Assembly (NCBI GenBank): GCA_014377795.1 | Contig: JACMOY010000356.1 | Coordinates: 1-7,289 of the forward strand | DNA length: 7,289 nt | Direction of reading: 5' to 3' | From: Actinomycetota bacterium | Lineage (GTDB): Bacteria; Actinomycetota; Actinomycetes; Actinomycetales; Angustibacteraceae | Shown: piece after piece, positions 1 to 6,548 of the stretch | Numbering within the stretch: position 1 is the first letter of the stretch | Layout of the letters: each line of letters starts with the position of its first letter | Notes under the pieces: generated by a model | Database searches by the model: none | Seen by the model: only the letters and a program-made list of their open reading frames with translations | Told to the model about the DNA's origin: nothing | Position numbers and translations under genes: made by a program

Positions 1-632
1 CCGCCGCGCAGGACGACGTCGTCGTCGCACACGTCGGTCGCCAGCTCGTGCAGGTGGGGGGAGATCAGCACAGTGCGCCCTGCGTCGCCCGCCTCCCGCA
101 CCACCGTCATAGACGCGTCCACACCGAGCGGGTCGACGCCGTCGAAGGGCTCGTCCAGCAGCAGCACCGCCGGCTCGTGGAAGGCGGCGAGCACCACCGA
201 CATCCGCCGGCTCATGCCGTGAGAGAACCCGGACGTCACCCGGTCGCTGGCTCCGGTGAGCTCGTACCGGTCGAGCAGGTCCCGCGCGCGCATCGGCCAC
301 GCGGCGTCCATCCCGCGCAGGCGCGCCGCCCGCTGCAGGTGCTCCCACGGCGTGGCCCGCGGCACCAGGCCGCCGACGTCCGGGCAGTACCCGGTGCGTC
401 GCTTGGCGTCGATCGGGTCGCGGCGGACGTCGACCCCGGCCACCCGCACCTCGCCAGAGGTTGCGGGCACGACGCCAGCGAGAACCTTCAGCGTCGTCGA
501 CTTGCCCGCGCCGTTGCGCCCGACCAGCGCGGTGGCCCGGCCCGCGCCGACCGACAGGTCGAGACCGTTGACGGCGTCGACGTCCCCGAACCGGACCGTC
601 AGGGCGTGGGTCATCACCGCTGGCTCGGACAC
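1..632 (-). CDS. ABC transporter ATP-binding protein, C-terminal part outside window
   Basis: Nucleotide-binding subunit of an ABC transporter, which would hydrolyse ATP at the inner face of the membrane to power a partner permease. Numbered from a GTG start at 632, 210 residues are visible. Walker A is GRNGAGKST (38-46), the signature region is FSHGMSRR (136-143, a degenerate LSGGQ), Walker B is AVLLLDEP (155-162) with catalytic Glu161, and the switch His is H193 in ISPHLHEL. The Q-loop reads GYCPDVGG, with Asp85 where Gln is usual. No permease segment is fused in the visible part, and the single-domain layout resembles ABC-2 type exporters (inference). The start is uncertain: GTG 632 gives VSEPAV before the fold, while ATG 614 is an equally possible shorter start, and neither has a clear Shine-Dalgarno. 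It lies 40 bp downstream of the acyl-CoA ligase on the same strand and may be cotranscribed with it. Substrate unknown. Confidence 0.93.
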   Translation of the reverse strand, partial: MSEPAVMTHALTVRFGDVDAVNGLDLSVGAGRATALVGRNGAGKSTTLKVLAGVVPATSGEVRVAGVDVRRDPIDAKRRTGYCPDVGGLVPRATPWEHLQRAARLRGMDAAWPMRARDLLDRYELTGASDRVTSGFSHGMSRRMSVVLAAFHEPAVLLLDEPFDGVDPLGVDASMTVVREAGDAGRTVLISPHLHELATDVCDDDVVLRG

Positions 633-672
633 CTCACCAGTCTGCCCGGTGCCTCGGTGATCGCGGGCGCGA

Positions 673-2460
673 TCAGCGGTAGAGCTCGTCGACCTCGTGC
701 GCGAAGTCGCGCATCACCACCGAGCGCTTCAACTTCATCGACGGGGTGAGGTGGCCTGAGTCCTCGGTGAAGTCGACGACCAGCAGCCGGAACCGCCTGA
801 TCGACTCGGCCCTGCTGACGCTGTGGTTGGCGTCGTCGACCGCGCGCTGGATCTCGCTCAACACCGCCTGGTCACCGGCGGCCTCGTCGGCGCCCATCTG
901 CGCGTGACCGTTGTTCTTCAGCCAGGTGGGGAGCATGTCGACGTCCAGGGTCACCAGGGCGCCGATGTAGGGCTTGCCGTCGCCGACGACGATGGTCTGC
1001 GAGACCAGCGGGTGCGCGCGCAGCCGGTCCTCCAGCACCGCCGGCGCGACGTTCTTGCCGTTGGCCGTGACGAGGATCTCTTTCTTGCGCCCGGTGATCG
1101 TCAGGTAGCCGTCACCGTCCAGGGCACCGAGGTCACCAGTGCGGAACCAGCCGTCGGTGAAGACCTCGTCGGTGGCTTCGACGTTGCGCCAGTAACGACG
1201 CATCACGTGCGGCCCCTTCACCAGCACCTCGCCGTCGTCGGCGATCCGGGTCGACACGCCCGGCAGCGGCAGCCCGACCGAGCCCACCTTGACCAGCTCG
1301 GGGGTGTTGACGGTGCTCGGCGCGGTGGTCTCGGTGAGGCCGTAGCCCTCGAGCACGCAGATGCCCGCGCCGCGGTAGAAGTGGCCGAGGCGCTCGCCGA
1401 GAGGCGCTCCGCCCGAGACGTTGTAGCGGATCCGCCCGCCCATCGCGGCGCGGATCTTGGCGTAGACGAGCCGGTCGAAAGCCGCGTGACGCAGGCGCAT
1501 CGGGACGCTCACGGCGCCGGCGTCCAGTGCCTTGCTGTACGCGACGGCGGTCGCGGCAGCGAGGTGGAAGATCCTGCCCTTGCCGTCGGCCTCAGCCTTC
1601 TGCTCGCTGGAGTTGTAGATCTTCTCGAACACCCGCGGCACCGACAGCAGGTACGTCGGGCGGAAGTCGGCCAGGTCGGCGAGCAGGTTCTTGACGTCGC
1701 TGGAGTGCCCCACCCGGGCCCCGGCGCTGAAGCTGAGCACCTGGATGAAGCGGGCGAAGATGTGCGCCAGCGGGAGGAACAGCAGGGTCGACGCGTCGTC
1801 CGCGCTCACGACCTCGCCGAGCCGCGCGACGGTGTTGTCGGTCAGCGCCATGAAGTTCTGGTGGGTGAGCTCGCAGCCCTTGGGGCGGCCGGTGGTGCCC
1901 GAGGTGTAGATGATCGTCGCCAGGTCGTCCGGCCCCGCCGAGGTGCGCCGGGTGGTGAGCTGGTCGTCGTCCACCTCGGCCCCGGCAGCGACGAGGTCGT
2001 CCAGGCCGCCCGCGTCGATCTGCCACACGTCGACCAGGGCCGGTGCCTGGCTGCGCACCGACGAGACGACGCGGGCGTGCGCGGGGGTCTCGACGACGAC
2101 CGCGACCGCGCCCGAGTCGGCGAGGATCCACTGCACCTGGTCGGCCGAGGACGTCTCGTAGACGGGGACGGTGACGGCGCCGGCGGTCCAGATCGCGAAG
2201 TCGACCAGCGTCCACTCGTAGCGGGTGCGCGACATCAGGGCGACCCGGTCACCCGGCGCGATCCCCGCGGCGATCAGCCCGCGGGCCACGGCCTCGACCT
2301 CGGCGCGGAACTCGGCCGCCGTCACGTCCTGCCAGCGGCCCTGGGTGCGGCGGCTGAACACCACCCGGTGGGCCCGCTCGTCCGCCTGGCGCACCACCAT
2401 CGAGCTGAGGTTGCCCGTGGTCGCAAGGGGCACCAGCAGCGGGACCGTGAACTCGACCAC
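673..2460 (-). CDS. Long-chain fatty-acid-CoA ligase (FadD15-like, AMP-binding)
   Basis: ATP-dependent acyl-CoA synthetase of the ANL superfamily: fatty acid + ATP gives acyl-AMP, then acyl-CoA + AMP, in the cytoplasm or at the inner membrane. It is 595 residues, full length for the bacterial FAA1/FadD15 type. Visible motifs in order are the P-loop YTSGTTGRPKG (185-195), EGYGLTETTA (371-380), the hinge region RTGDL (440-444), GRKKEILVTANGKNVAP (457-473), and the C-terminal LTPSMKLKR (571-579) with the probable catalytic Lys576. The GTG start at 2460 is set by an AAGGAGG Shine-Dalgarno 7 nt upstream. It is divergent from the zinc-ribbon gene at 2563 and close to a TB16.3-like SRPBCC gene. The same pair (fadD15/Rv2187 and TB16.3/Rv2185c) is near each other in M. 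tuberculosis as I recall it, which supports the FadD15 assignment. Chain-length preference cannot be read from the sequence. Confidence 0.96.
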   Translation of the reverse strand: MVEFTVPLLVPLATTGNLSSMVVRQADERAHRVVFSRRTQGRWQDVTAAEFRAEVEAVARGLIAAGIAPGDRVALMSRTRYEWTLVDFAIWTAGAVTVPVYETSSADQVQWILADSGAVAVVVETPAHARVVSSVRSQAPALVDVWQIDAGGLDDLVAAGAEVDDDQLTTRRTSAGPDDLATIIYTSGTTGRPKGCELTHQNFMALTDNTVARLGEVVSADDASTLLFLPLAHIFARFIQVLSFSAGARVGHSSDVKNLLADLADFRPTYLLSVPRVFEKIYNSSEQKAEADGKGRIFHLAAATAVAYSKALDAGAVSVPMRLRHAAFDRLVYAKIRAAMGGRIRYNVSGGAPLGERLGHFYRGAGICVLEGYGLTETTAPSTVNTPELVKVGSVGLPLPGVSTRIADDGEVLVKGPHVMRRYWRNVEATDEVFTDGWFRTGDLGALDGDGYLTITGRKKEILVTANGKNVAPAVLEDRLRAHPLVSQTIVVGDGKPYIGALVTLDVDMLPTWLKNNGHAQMGADEAAGDQAVLSEIQRAVDDANHSVSRAESIRRFRLLVVDFTEDSGHLTPSMKLKRSVVMRDFAHEVDELYR

Positions 2461-2467
2461 GATGGTG

Positions 2468-2474
2468 CCTCCTT
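2468..2474 (-). promoter_or_regulatory. Shine-Dalgarno of the acyl-CoA ligase gene
   Basis: Read on the minus strand this is AAGGAGG, 7 nt before the GTG at 2460. It is the strongest ribosome-binding site in the window and fixes a non-ATG start for the ligase. Confidence 0.85.
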
Positions 2475-2562
2475 GCCCCGGACGTGACCACCAGCGTACC
2501 GACGGGCCGGTCGCGGAGCCTGAGGTTCAAGAGGGCCCGCCGATCTGCCGACGTCCCTACTC

Positions 2563-3009
2563 ATGGCCAGCGCACCCGACCTGCCCACCGCCTGCCCCTC
2601 GTGCGGGGCGGCGGTGCGCACCGCCGTCGCCTGGTGCGGTCTGTGCTACGCCGCGCTGGTGCCGGCGCCCGCCGCGGCGGCGCAGGTCACCCTCGTCGAG
2701 CCCGTGACGGAGCGCATCCCCGAGCAGGCACCCCGGCGCGGCCGGCACAGTCGCGACGAGGACCACGAGCGGGCCGGCGCCGACACCGGCCCGGACGTCG
2801 ACGCCGCGGTGCCGCCCTCGGACGCCGACGCGGATCTGGTCGCCGACCGGCTGCTCGCCGAGCTGGCCGCCACCCGCGACCCGCGGCCGGCGTGGATGGA
2901 GCGGCTGCCGAGCTCGACCGGCGGCCGCGTCGCGCTGATCGGCGGGGGGGTCGCGGTCGGCACGCTGCTGCTGGTGGCGGCCATGAGCCTGATCGGGCTG
3001 TTCCTGTGA
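2563..3009 (+). CDS. Small zinc-ribbon protein with C-terminal membrane anchor
   Basis: Protein of 148 residues and unknown function. The N-terminus carries two CxxC knuckles, CPSC (11-14) and CGLC (25-28), spaced as in a zinc ribbon. Residues about 40-120 are rich in Ala, Asp, Glu, Pro and Arg and look disordered. Residues about 123-148 form one hydrophobic helix running to the last residue, so the protein is probably tail-anchored with the zinc ribbon in the cytoplasm (inference). There is no signal peptide. The ATG at 2563 is the first possible start in frame and has no clear Shine-Dalgarno, so initiation may be weak or from a leaderless transcript. It is divergent from the acyl-CoA ligase, with 102 bp between the two starts. 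Coding bias and the clear two-domain layout support a real gene. I do not recognise a named family. Confidence 0.85.
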   Translation: MASAPDLPTACPSCGAAVRTAVAWCGLCYAALVPAPAAAAQVTLVEPVTERIPEQAPRRGRHSRDEDHERAGADTGPDVDAAVPPSDADADLVADRLLAELAATRDPRPAWMERLPSSTGGRVALIGGGVAVGTLLLVAAMSLIGLFL

Positions 3010-3026
3010 CCGGTGCCACGGCGGGG

Positions 3027-3032
3027 TAACCT
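3027..3032 (+). promoter_or_regulatory. Possible -10 box (TAACCT) for the SRPBCC-ROK operon
   Basis: TAACCT fits the actinobacterial TAnnnT -10 pattern and lies in the 84-bp gap before the SRPBCC start, giving a leader of roughly 55 nt. The best -35 candidate is GTGACC (3006-3011), with a short 15-bp spacer, so the assignment is tentative. It overlaps the end region of the zinc-ribbon gene. Confidence 0.35.
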
Positions 3033-3093
3033 TCACGGCGACCTGACCACGGCGCGTCCGCGGCCACGAACGCCGGCGAAAGGCACCACCCCC

Positions 3094-3540
3094 ATGGCTG
3101 ACCGCACCGAGTCGAGCATCCGCATCGACGCCCCCCCGGCCCAGGTGCTGGCCGTCATCGCCGACTTCGCGTCCTACCCGCAGTGGACCGGCGCGGTGAA
3201 GGAGGCCGAGGTGCTCTCCAAGGGCGCCGGGGGCAGGGCCGCCCGGGTCGGGTTCGTCCTGGACGCCGGGGCCATCAAGGACAGCTACCGGCTGGACTAC
3301 ACCTGGGCGGTCGCCAAGAACGGCACCGGCAGCGTGAGCTGGACGCTCACCGAGCCGGCGACGCTGCTGAAGGCCCTGGACGGCACGTACACGCTGGTCG
3401 AGGCTGCGTCAGGGACGTCCGTGACCTACCAGCTCACGGTCGACGTGAAGATCCCGATTCTCGGCATGCTCAAGCGCAAGGCCGAGAAGGGAATCATCGA
3501 CACCGCGCTGAACGAGCTGAAGAAGCGGGTCGAGGGTTGA
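3094..3540 (+). CDS. SRPBCC (START-like) protein, TB16.3/Rv2185c-like
   Basis: Cytoplasmic protein of 148 residues with the SRPBCC/polyketide cyclase-dehydrase fold, a helix-grip domain with a hydrophobic cavity that binds lipid-like ligands in the families studied. The N-terminal strand SIRIDAPPAQVLAVIADF (8-25) followed by YPQWTGAVKEAEVL (28-41) is the family hallmark, and the C-terminal helix (about 125-147) ends in LKKRVEG. Both ends closely resemble mycobacterial TB16.3 as I remember it. The ATG at 3094 is preferred over an upstream GTG at 3013 because it begins right at the fold and has GAAAGG 10 nt upstream. The stop codon overlaps the TTG start of the next gene, so this is the first gene of a coupled operon. 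No ligand or enzymatic activity can be read from the sequence. Confidence 0.93.
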   Translation: MADRTESSIRIDAPPAQVLAVIADFASYPQWTGAVKEAEVLSKGAGGRAARVGFVLDAGAIKDSYRLDYTWAVAKNGTGSVSWTLTEPATLLKALDGTYTLVEAASGTSVTYQLTVDVKIPILGMLKRKAEKGIIDTALNELKKRVEG

Positions 3541-3812
3541 CCGCCGCGCACGAGGGACTCGGCAGCGCTGCCGACGAGGCGGCCCGCCTCGCGGACGTGC
3601 TCGGCGGCTGGTTCAGCTCTGCCACAGCGGATGTGCAGGCCGACCATGACGACGTGACGTGCACGGCGTGCCCGCTGTGCCGGGGGATCGCCGCCGTGCG
3701 GTCGGTCAACCCCGAGGTCGTCGAGCACCTCAGCGCGGCGGCCGGCTCGCTGGTGGCCGCGCTGCGCGAGCTGCGCTCACCGGGGCCCGCGCGCGACGAG
3801 GGCCAGGCATGA
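3537..3812 (+). CDS. Small CxxCPxC protein coupled to the ROK kinases
   Basis: Protein of 91 residues and unknown function. A TTG start at 3537 overlaps the TGA stop of the SRPBCC gene (TTGA), and its own TGA overlaps the ATG of the first ROK kinase (ATGA). Residues 14-30 form a helix (AADEAARLADVLGGWF). A compact cysteine motif follows, C42-T-A-C45-P-L-C48, then IAAVRSVNPEVVEHLSAAAG (50-69) and a final Ala/Leu-rich helix (70-80). The three Cys, with His37 or His64 as a possible fourth ligand, could bind a metal (inference). A similar CxxCPxC-plus-PEVxxHL pattern is, to my recollection, found in short proteins of other actinobacteria near GlkA-like genes, but I know of no assigned function. 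The start could instead be the GTG at 3600, which would keep the motif but drop the first helix. Confidence 0.8.
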   Translation: MTAAHEGLGSAADEAARLADVLGGWFSSATADVQADHDDVTCTACPLCRGIAAVRSVNPEVVEHLSAAAGSLVAALRELRSPGPARDEGQA

Positions 3813-4756
3813 CGCTCACGATAGGGGTGGACGTCGGCGGCACCAAGATCGCCGCCGGTGTGGTCGACGAGCTCGGGACGCTGCTCGCGACCACGCGTCG
3901 CGAGACGCCGGCCACCGACCCCGAGATGATCGAGGCCCAGGTCGAGGACGCCGTCACCGAGCTGCGCGCGGGTCACGACGTCGCCGCTGTCGGCGTCGCC
4001 GCCGCGGGCTTCGTCAACTCGGTCACCGGCATGGTGCTGTTCGCGCCCAACCTGGCCTGGCGCGACGAGCCCCTGGGCGCAGACCTGAGGGCCCGACTCG
4101 GTCTACCCGTCACCATCGAGAACGACGCGAACGCCGCGGCGTGGGGCGAGTTCCGGTTCGGCGCGGCCAGCCACGTCCAGGACATGGTGCTGCTCACCGT
4201 CGGCACCGGCCTCGGTGGCGGCATCGTCAGCGAGGGACGCCTGCTGCGCGGTGCCGGTGGCCTGGGCGCTGAGATGGGCCACGTGCGGGTGGTGCCGGAC
4301 GGCATCCGCTGCGGCTGCGGCAACCGCGGGTGCTGGGAGCAGTACGCCTCCGGGTCGGCGCTGGAGCGCGAGGCGCGTGAGCTCGTGGCGTCGGGCAGCC
4401 TGCACGCCGCCCGGCTGCTCGAGCTGTGCGATGGCAAGCCGAAGCGGCTGCGCGGCCGGATGGTCACCCAGGCCGCGCACGAGGGCGACCCGGCGTCCGT
4501 CGAGCTGCTGGCCGACCTCGGCACCTGGCTCGGCGAGGGGATGGCGTCGATGGCGGCCGTGCTCGACCCCTCCGTCTTCGTCGTCGGCGGCGGTGTCGTC
4601 GAGGCCGGCGACCTGCTCATCGAACCCGCGCGGCACGCCCTGGGTCGCAACCTGCCGGCGCGCGGGCACCGACCCGAGATCGAGGTGCAGGCCGCGACGC
4701 TGGGCAACGAGGCGGGGATGATCGGGGCCGGCGACCTGGCCCGGGCGGCGCTGTGA
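3809..4756 (+). CDS. ROK family sugar kinase 1 (GlkA-like glucokinase)
   Basis: Probable ATP-dependent glucokinase (glucose + ATP to glucose 6-phosphate) in the cytoplasm, 315 residues, matching the usual length of actinobacterial GlkA. It has the phosphate-binding DVGGTK (8-13), ENDANAA (104-110) with catalytic Asp106, GTGLGGG (132-138), the sugar-binding Glu155 and zinc-ligand His158 in AEMGH, and the ROK zinc motif CGCGNRGCWE (168-177; Cys168, Cys170, Cys175). The distal nucleotide-site GGGV is at 260-263. There is no N-terminal helix-turn-helix, so it is a kinase rather than a NagC/XylR-type repressor. The ATG overlaps the stop of the preceding gene (ATGA), and the stop overlaps the next kinase's start. 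The start MTLTIGVDVGGTK resembles Streptomyces coelicolor GlkA. Other hexoses (mannose, N-acetylated sugars) or a phosphoryl donor other than ATP are not excluded. Confidence 0.95.
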   Translation: MTLTIGVDVGGTKIAAGVVDELGTLLATTRRETPATDPEMIEAQVEDAVTELRAGHDVAAVGVAAAGFVNSVTGMVLFAPNLAWRDEPLGADLRARLGLPVTIENDANAAAWGEFRFGAASHVQDMVLLTVGTGLGGGIVSEGRLLRGAGGLGAEMGHVRVVPDGIRCGCGNRGCWEQYASGSALEREARELVASGSLHAARLLELCDGKPKRLRGRMVTQAAHEGDPASVELLADLGTWLGEGMASMAAVLDPSVFVVGGGVVEAGDLLIEPARHALGRNLPARGHRPEIEVQAATLGNEAGMIGAGDLARAAL

Positions 4757-5790
4757 GCGAGCGTCGCGCCGAGGGCCAGCGGACGCTGCAGTCGTTGCAG
4801 CGCCCCGCGATCGGCGTCGACATCGGTGGCACCAAGGTGGCAGCGGGCCTGGTCGACACCGACGGGCGGGTGCTGCAGCGCGCGCGCCGCGAGACCCCGC
4901 ACCGCAGCAAGAGCCCGCAGGTCGTCGAGGACACCATCGCTGAGGTGATCAGCGAGCTGCGCGACTACCGCGAGGCGATCGCCGTCGGCATCGGCGCGGC
5001 GGGTTTCGTCGACGCCACCCAGTCGTCGGTGCTGTTCGCGCCGCACCTGTCGTGGCGCCACGAGCCGCTGCGCGACGCCATGCGCCGCCGGGTGGGCCTG
5101 CCGGTCGTCGTCGAGAACGACGCCAACGCGGCGCTGTGGGCCGAGTGGCGCTTCGGCGCGGCCCAGGGCGAGGACAACGTCGTCTGCGTCAACCTCGGCA
5201 CCGGCATCGGCGGCGGGGTCCTGATCAACGGCGAGCTGTACCGCGGCCGGTACGGCGTCGCCGGCGAGTTCGGCCACATGCAGGTCGTCGCCGGCGGGCA
5301 CCGCTGCGAGTGCGGCAACCGCGGCTGCTGGGAGCAGTACGCCAGCGGGAACGCCCTGGTGCGTGAGGCCCGCGAGCTCGCGGCCGCCGGTTCGCCGGTG
5401 GCGCACAACCTGCTCGTCCGCGTCGACGGGGGCGCCTCGCGGCTGACCGGCCCCCTGGACACGGACGCAGCCAAGGACGGCGACCCCGCGGCCACCGAGC
5501 TGTTCGAGGACATCGGCCGCTGGCTCGGCATCGGGCTGGCCAACCTCGCGGCCGCGTTCGACCCCGGCCTGTTCGTCATCGGCGGTGGAGTGTCCGAGGC
5601 GGGCGAGCTGCTGCTCAACCCCGCGCGCGAGGCGTTCCGCCGTCAGCTGACCGGGCGGGGGTTCCGCCCCGAGGCGCGCATCATCCGCGCCCAGCTGGGC
5701 AACGAAGCCGGTCTGATCGGCGCAGCCGACCTGGCCCGCGACCGGGCGCGGATCTTCCGGCGTCGGCGCAGCCGGTCGGGTCGGCTCTGA
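4753..5790 (+). CDS. ROK family sugar kinase 2 (GlkA-like), tandem paralogue
   Basis: Second complete ROK kinase of 345 residues, with an extra N-terminal stretch (1-18) and a basic C-terminal tail (RARIFRRRRSRSGRL, 331-345) absent from its neighbour. All active-site elements are intact: DIGGTK (23-28), ENDANAA (121-127) with Asp123, GTGIGGG (149-155), Glu172 and His175 in GEFGH, zinc motif CECGNRGCWE (185-194), and GGGV (277-280). Blocks shared with kinase 1 run through the whole length, so the two arose by tandem duplication. The GTG at 4753 overlaps the previous stop (GTGA). A TTG at 4795 would give a shorter form starting just before the fold. Its sugar is probably glucose or a close relative, but keeping both copies suggests different substrates, donors or kinetics (inference). 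Confidence 0.94.
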   Translation: MSERRAEGQRTLQSLQRPAIGVDIGGTKVAAGLVDTDGRVLQRARRETPHRSKSPQVVEDTIAEVISELRDYREAIAVGIGAAGFVDATQSSVLFAPHLSWRHEPLRDAMRRRVGLPVVVENDANAALWAEWRFGAAQGEDNVVCVNLGTGIGGGVLINGELYRGRYGVAGEFGHMQVVAGGHRCECGNRGCWEQYASGNALVREARELAAAGSPVAHNLLVRVDGGASRLTGPLDTDAAKDGDPAATELFEDIGRWLGIGLANLAAAFDPGLFVIGGGVSEAGELLLNPAREAFRRQLTGRGFRPEARIIRAQLGNEAGLIGAADLARDRARIFRRRRSRSGRL

Positions 5791-5795
5791 GACCG

Positions 5796-6455
5796 TTGCG
5801 GTTGTTGACGTACAACGTCCACGACCTGACCGACGACGCGGCTGCAGTCGCGCACGTCATCCGCTCGTGCCGCCCCGACGTGGTCTGCCTGCAAGAGGTG
5901 CCGCGCCGGTTGGCGGCCGGACGTCGGGTGCGCCGCCTGGCGCGCGAGTGCGGTCTGCGCTGGTCGGCCGGGGGCCGGGGCAGCGGCGGCACCGCGGTGC
6001 TCACCGCGCCCGGTGTCGAGGTGATCTCCTCCGGGGTGGGGCGGCTGCCCGTGGCCGGCCCGCTGACCCGCACCCGGGGGTACTCGCTGGTGCGGCTGCG
6101 TGGCCTGACGGTCGTCAGCGTCCACCTCCCGCTGCGCGAGCACGAGCGGCTCGCGCACGTCGCCGCGGTGCTGCAGCGGCTGCGGGACGCCGGGCCGTGC
6201 GTCGTGGCGGGTGACCTGAACGAGCCGCCGGGCGGGCCGTCGTGGGCCGCCCTGGCCGCCCTGGTCACCGACCCCGGTGGGTGCGGGCCGACGTACCCGT
6301 CGCGCGCGCCCACCAGGCGGATCGACGCGGTGCTGGCGACCAGCGGCCTGGCCGTGACGCGGCTGGCGGTCGCGGGCCCGAGCGAGCAGCTGTGGCCGCA
6401 GGACCTGCGAGCCGCCAGCGACCACCTGCCGGTGATCGCCGAGCTGGCGGTCTGA
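5796..6455 (+). CDS. Endonuclease/exonuclease/phosphatase (EEP) family protein
   Basis: Compact metal-dependent phosphoesterase of 219 residues with the EEP (DNase I-like) fold. The full set of expected active-site residues is visible: Asn7 in LLTYNVHDL, Glu34 in CLQEVP, His110 in VSVHLP, Asp140 and Asn142 in AGDLNEPP, Asp177 in RRIDAVL, and Asp209-His210 in ASDHLPV. It starts at a TTG (5796), 5 bp after the stop of kinase 2. The start is supported because the first strand (MRLLTYNV) begins immediately there, although the ribosome site is weak, which suggests translational coupling. There is no signal peptide or membrane segment, so it is cytoplasmic. Family members act on DNA, phosphoinositides, sphingomyelin or small phosphodiesters. 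The substrate here is unknown, and operon membership does not settle it. It is the last gene of the run. Confidence 0.93.
   Translation: MRLLTYNVHDLTDDAAAVAHVIRSCRPDVVCLQEVPRRLAAGRRVRRLARECGLRWSAGGRGSGGTAVLTAPGVEVISSGVGRLPVAGPLTRTRGYSLVRLRGLTVVSVHLPLREHERLAHVAAVLQRLRDAGPCVVAGDLNEPPGGPSWAALAALVTDPGGCGPTYPSRAPTRRIDAVLATSGLAVTRLAVAGPSEQLWPQDLRAASDHLPVIAELAV
6434..6452 (+). terminator. Possible stem-loop at the end of the operon
   Basis: GATCGCC (6434-6440) pairs with GGCGGTC (6446-6452) around a 5-nt loop: 7 bp including one G-T pair, ending directly before the TGA of the EEP gene. There is no T-tract after it, so it is at best a weak or U-less terminator and could simply reflect coding sequence. 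Confidence 0.22.
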
Positions 6456-6479
6456 GAGGTGATTCGTCTGCGCCGCTGG

Positions 6480-6548
6480 TGGTGTGTGTCAGTTCGGGCT
6501 GACTGGTTGGTGGCGGTCCAGACAGCTCATCGACTGCGAGACACACCA
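6480..6548. repeat. Imperfect inverted repeat with internal hairpin
   Basis: TGGTGTGTGTC (6480-6490) matches the reverse complement of GAGACACACCA (6538-6548) at 10 of 11 positions, leaving 47 nt between the arms. Inside, GTCAG (6488-6492) and CTGAC (6499-6503) form a perfect 5-bp hairpin with loop TTCGGG, which would compete with the left arm. The right arm lies between the two boxes of the putative promoter at 6530-6558. Confidence 0.45.

Noticed and set aside
48..749. Plus-strand open frames opposite the ABC ATPase
   Set aside because: The minus strand encodes Walker A, Walker B, signature and switch His in order. The plus-strand products are Arg/Pro/His-rich shadows.
823..2487. Long plus-strand open frame (554 codons) opposite the acyl-CoA ligase
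   Set aside because: It is a mirror of the ligase in GC-rich DNA. The translation is low-complexity Arg/Gly/Ala/Asp/Val with no domain, while the minus strand encodes all ANL motifs.
3013..3093. Upstream GTG start for the SRPBCC gene
   Set aside because: It would add 27 Arg/Pro/Thr-rich residues before the fold and overlap the likely -10 box. The ATG at 3094 has a ribosome site and matches the family N-terminus.
3973..5406. Long minus-strand open frame (477 codons) across both ROK genes
   Set aside because: The plus strand carries two intact ROK kinases here. The minus-strand translation is Ala/Pro/Ser/Arg-rich without recognisable motifs.
3809..5790. NagC/XylR-type ROK transcriptional repressors
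   Set aside because: Neither protein has the N-terminal winged-helix domain, and each begins with the kinase phosphate-binding motif.
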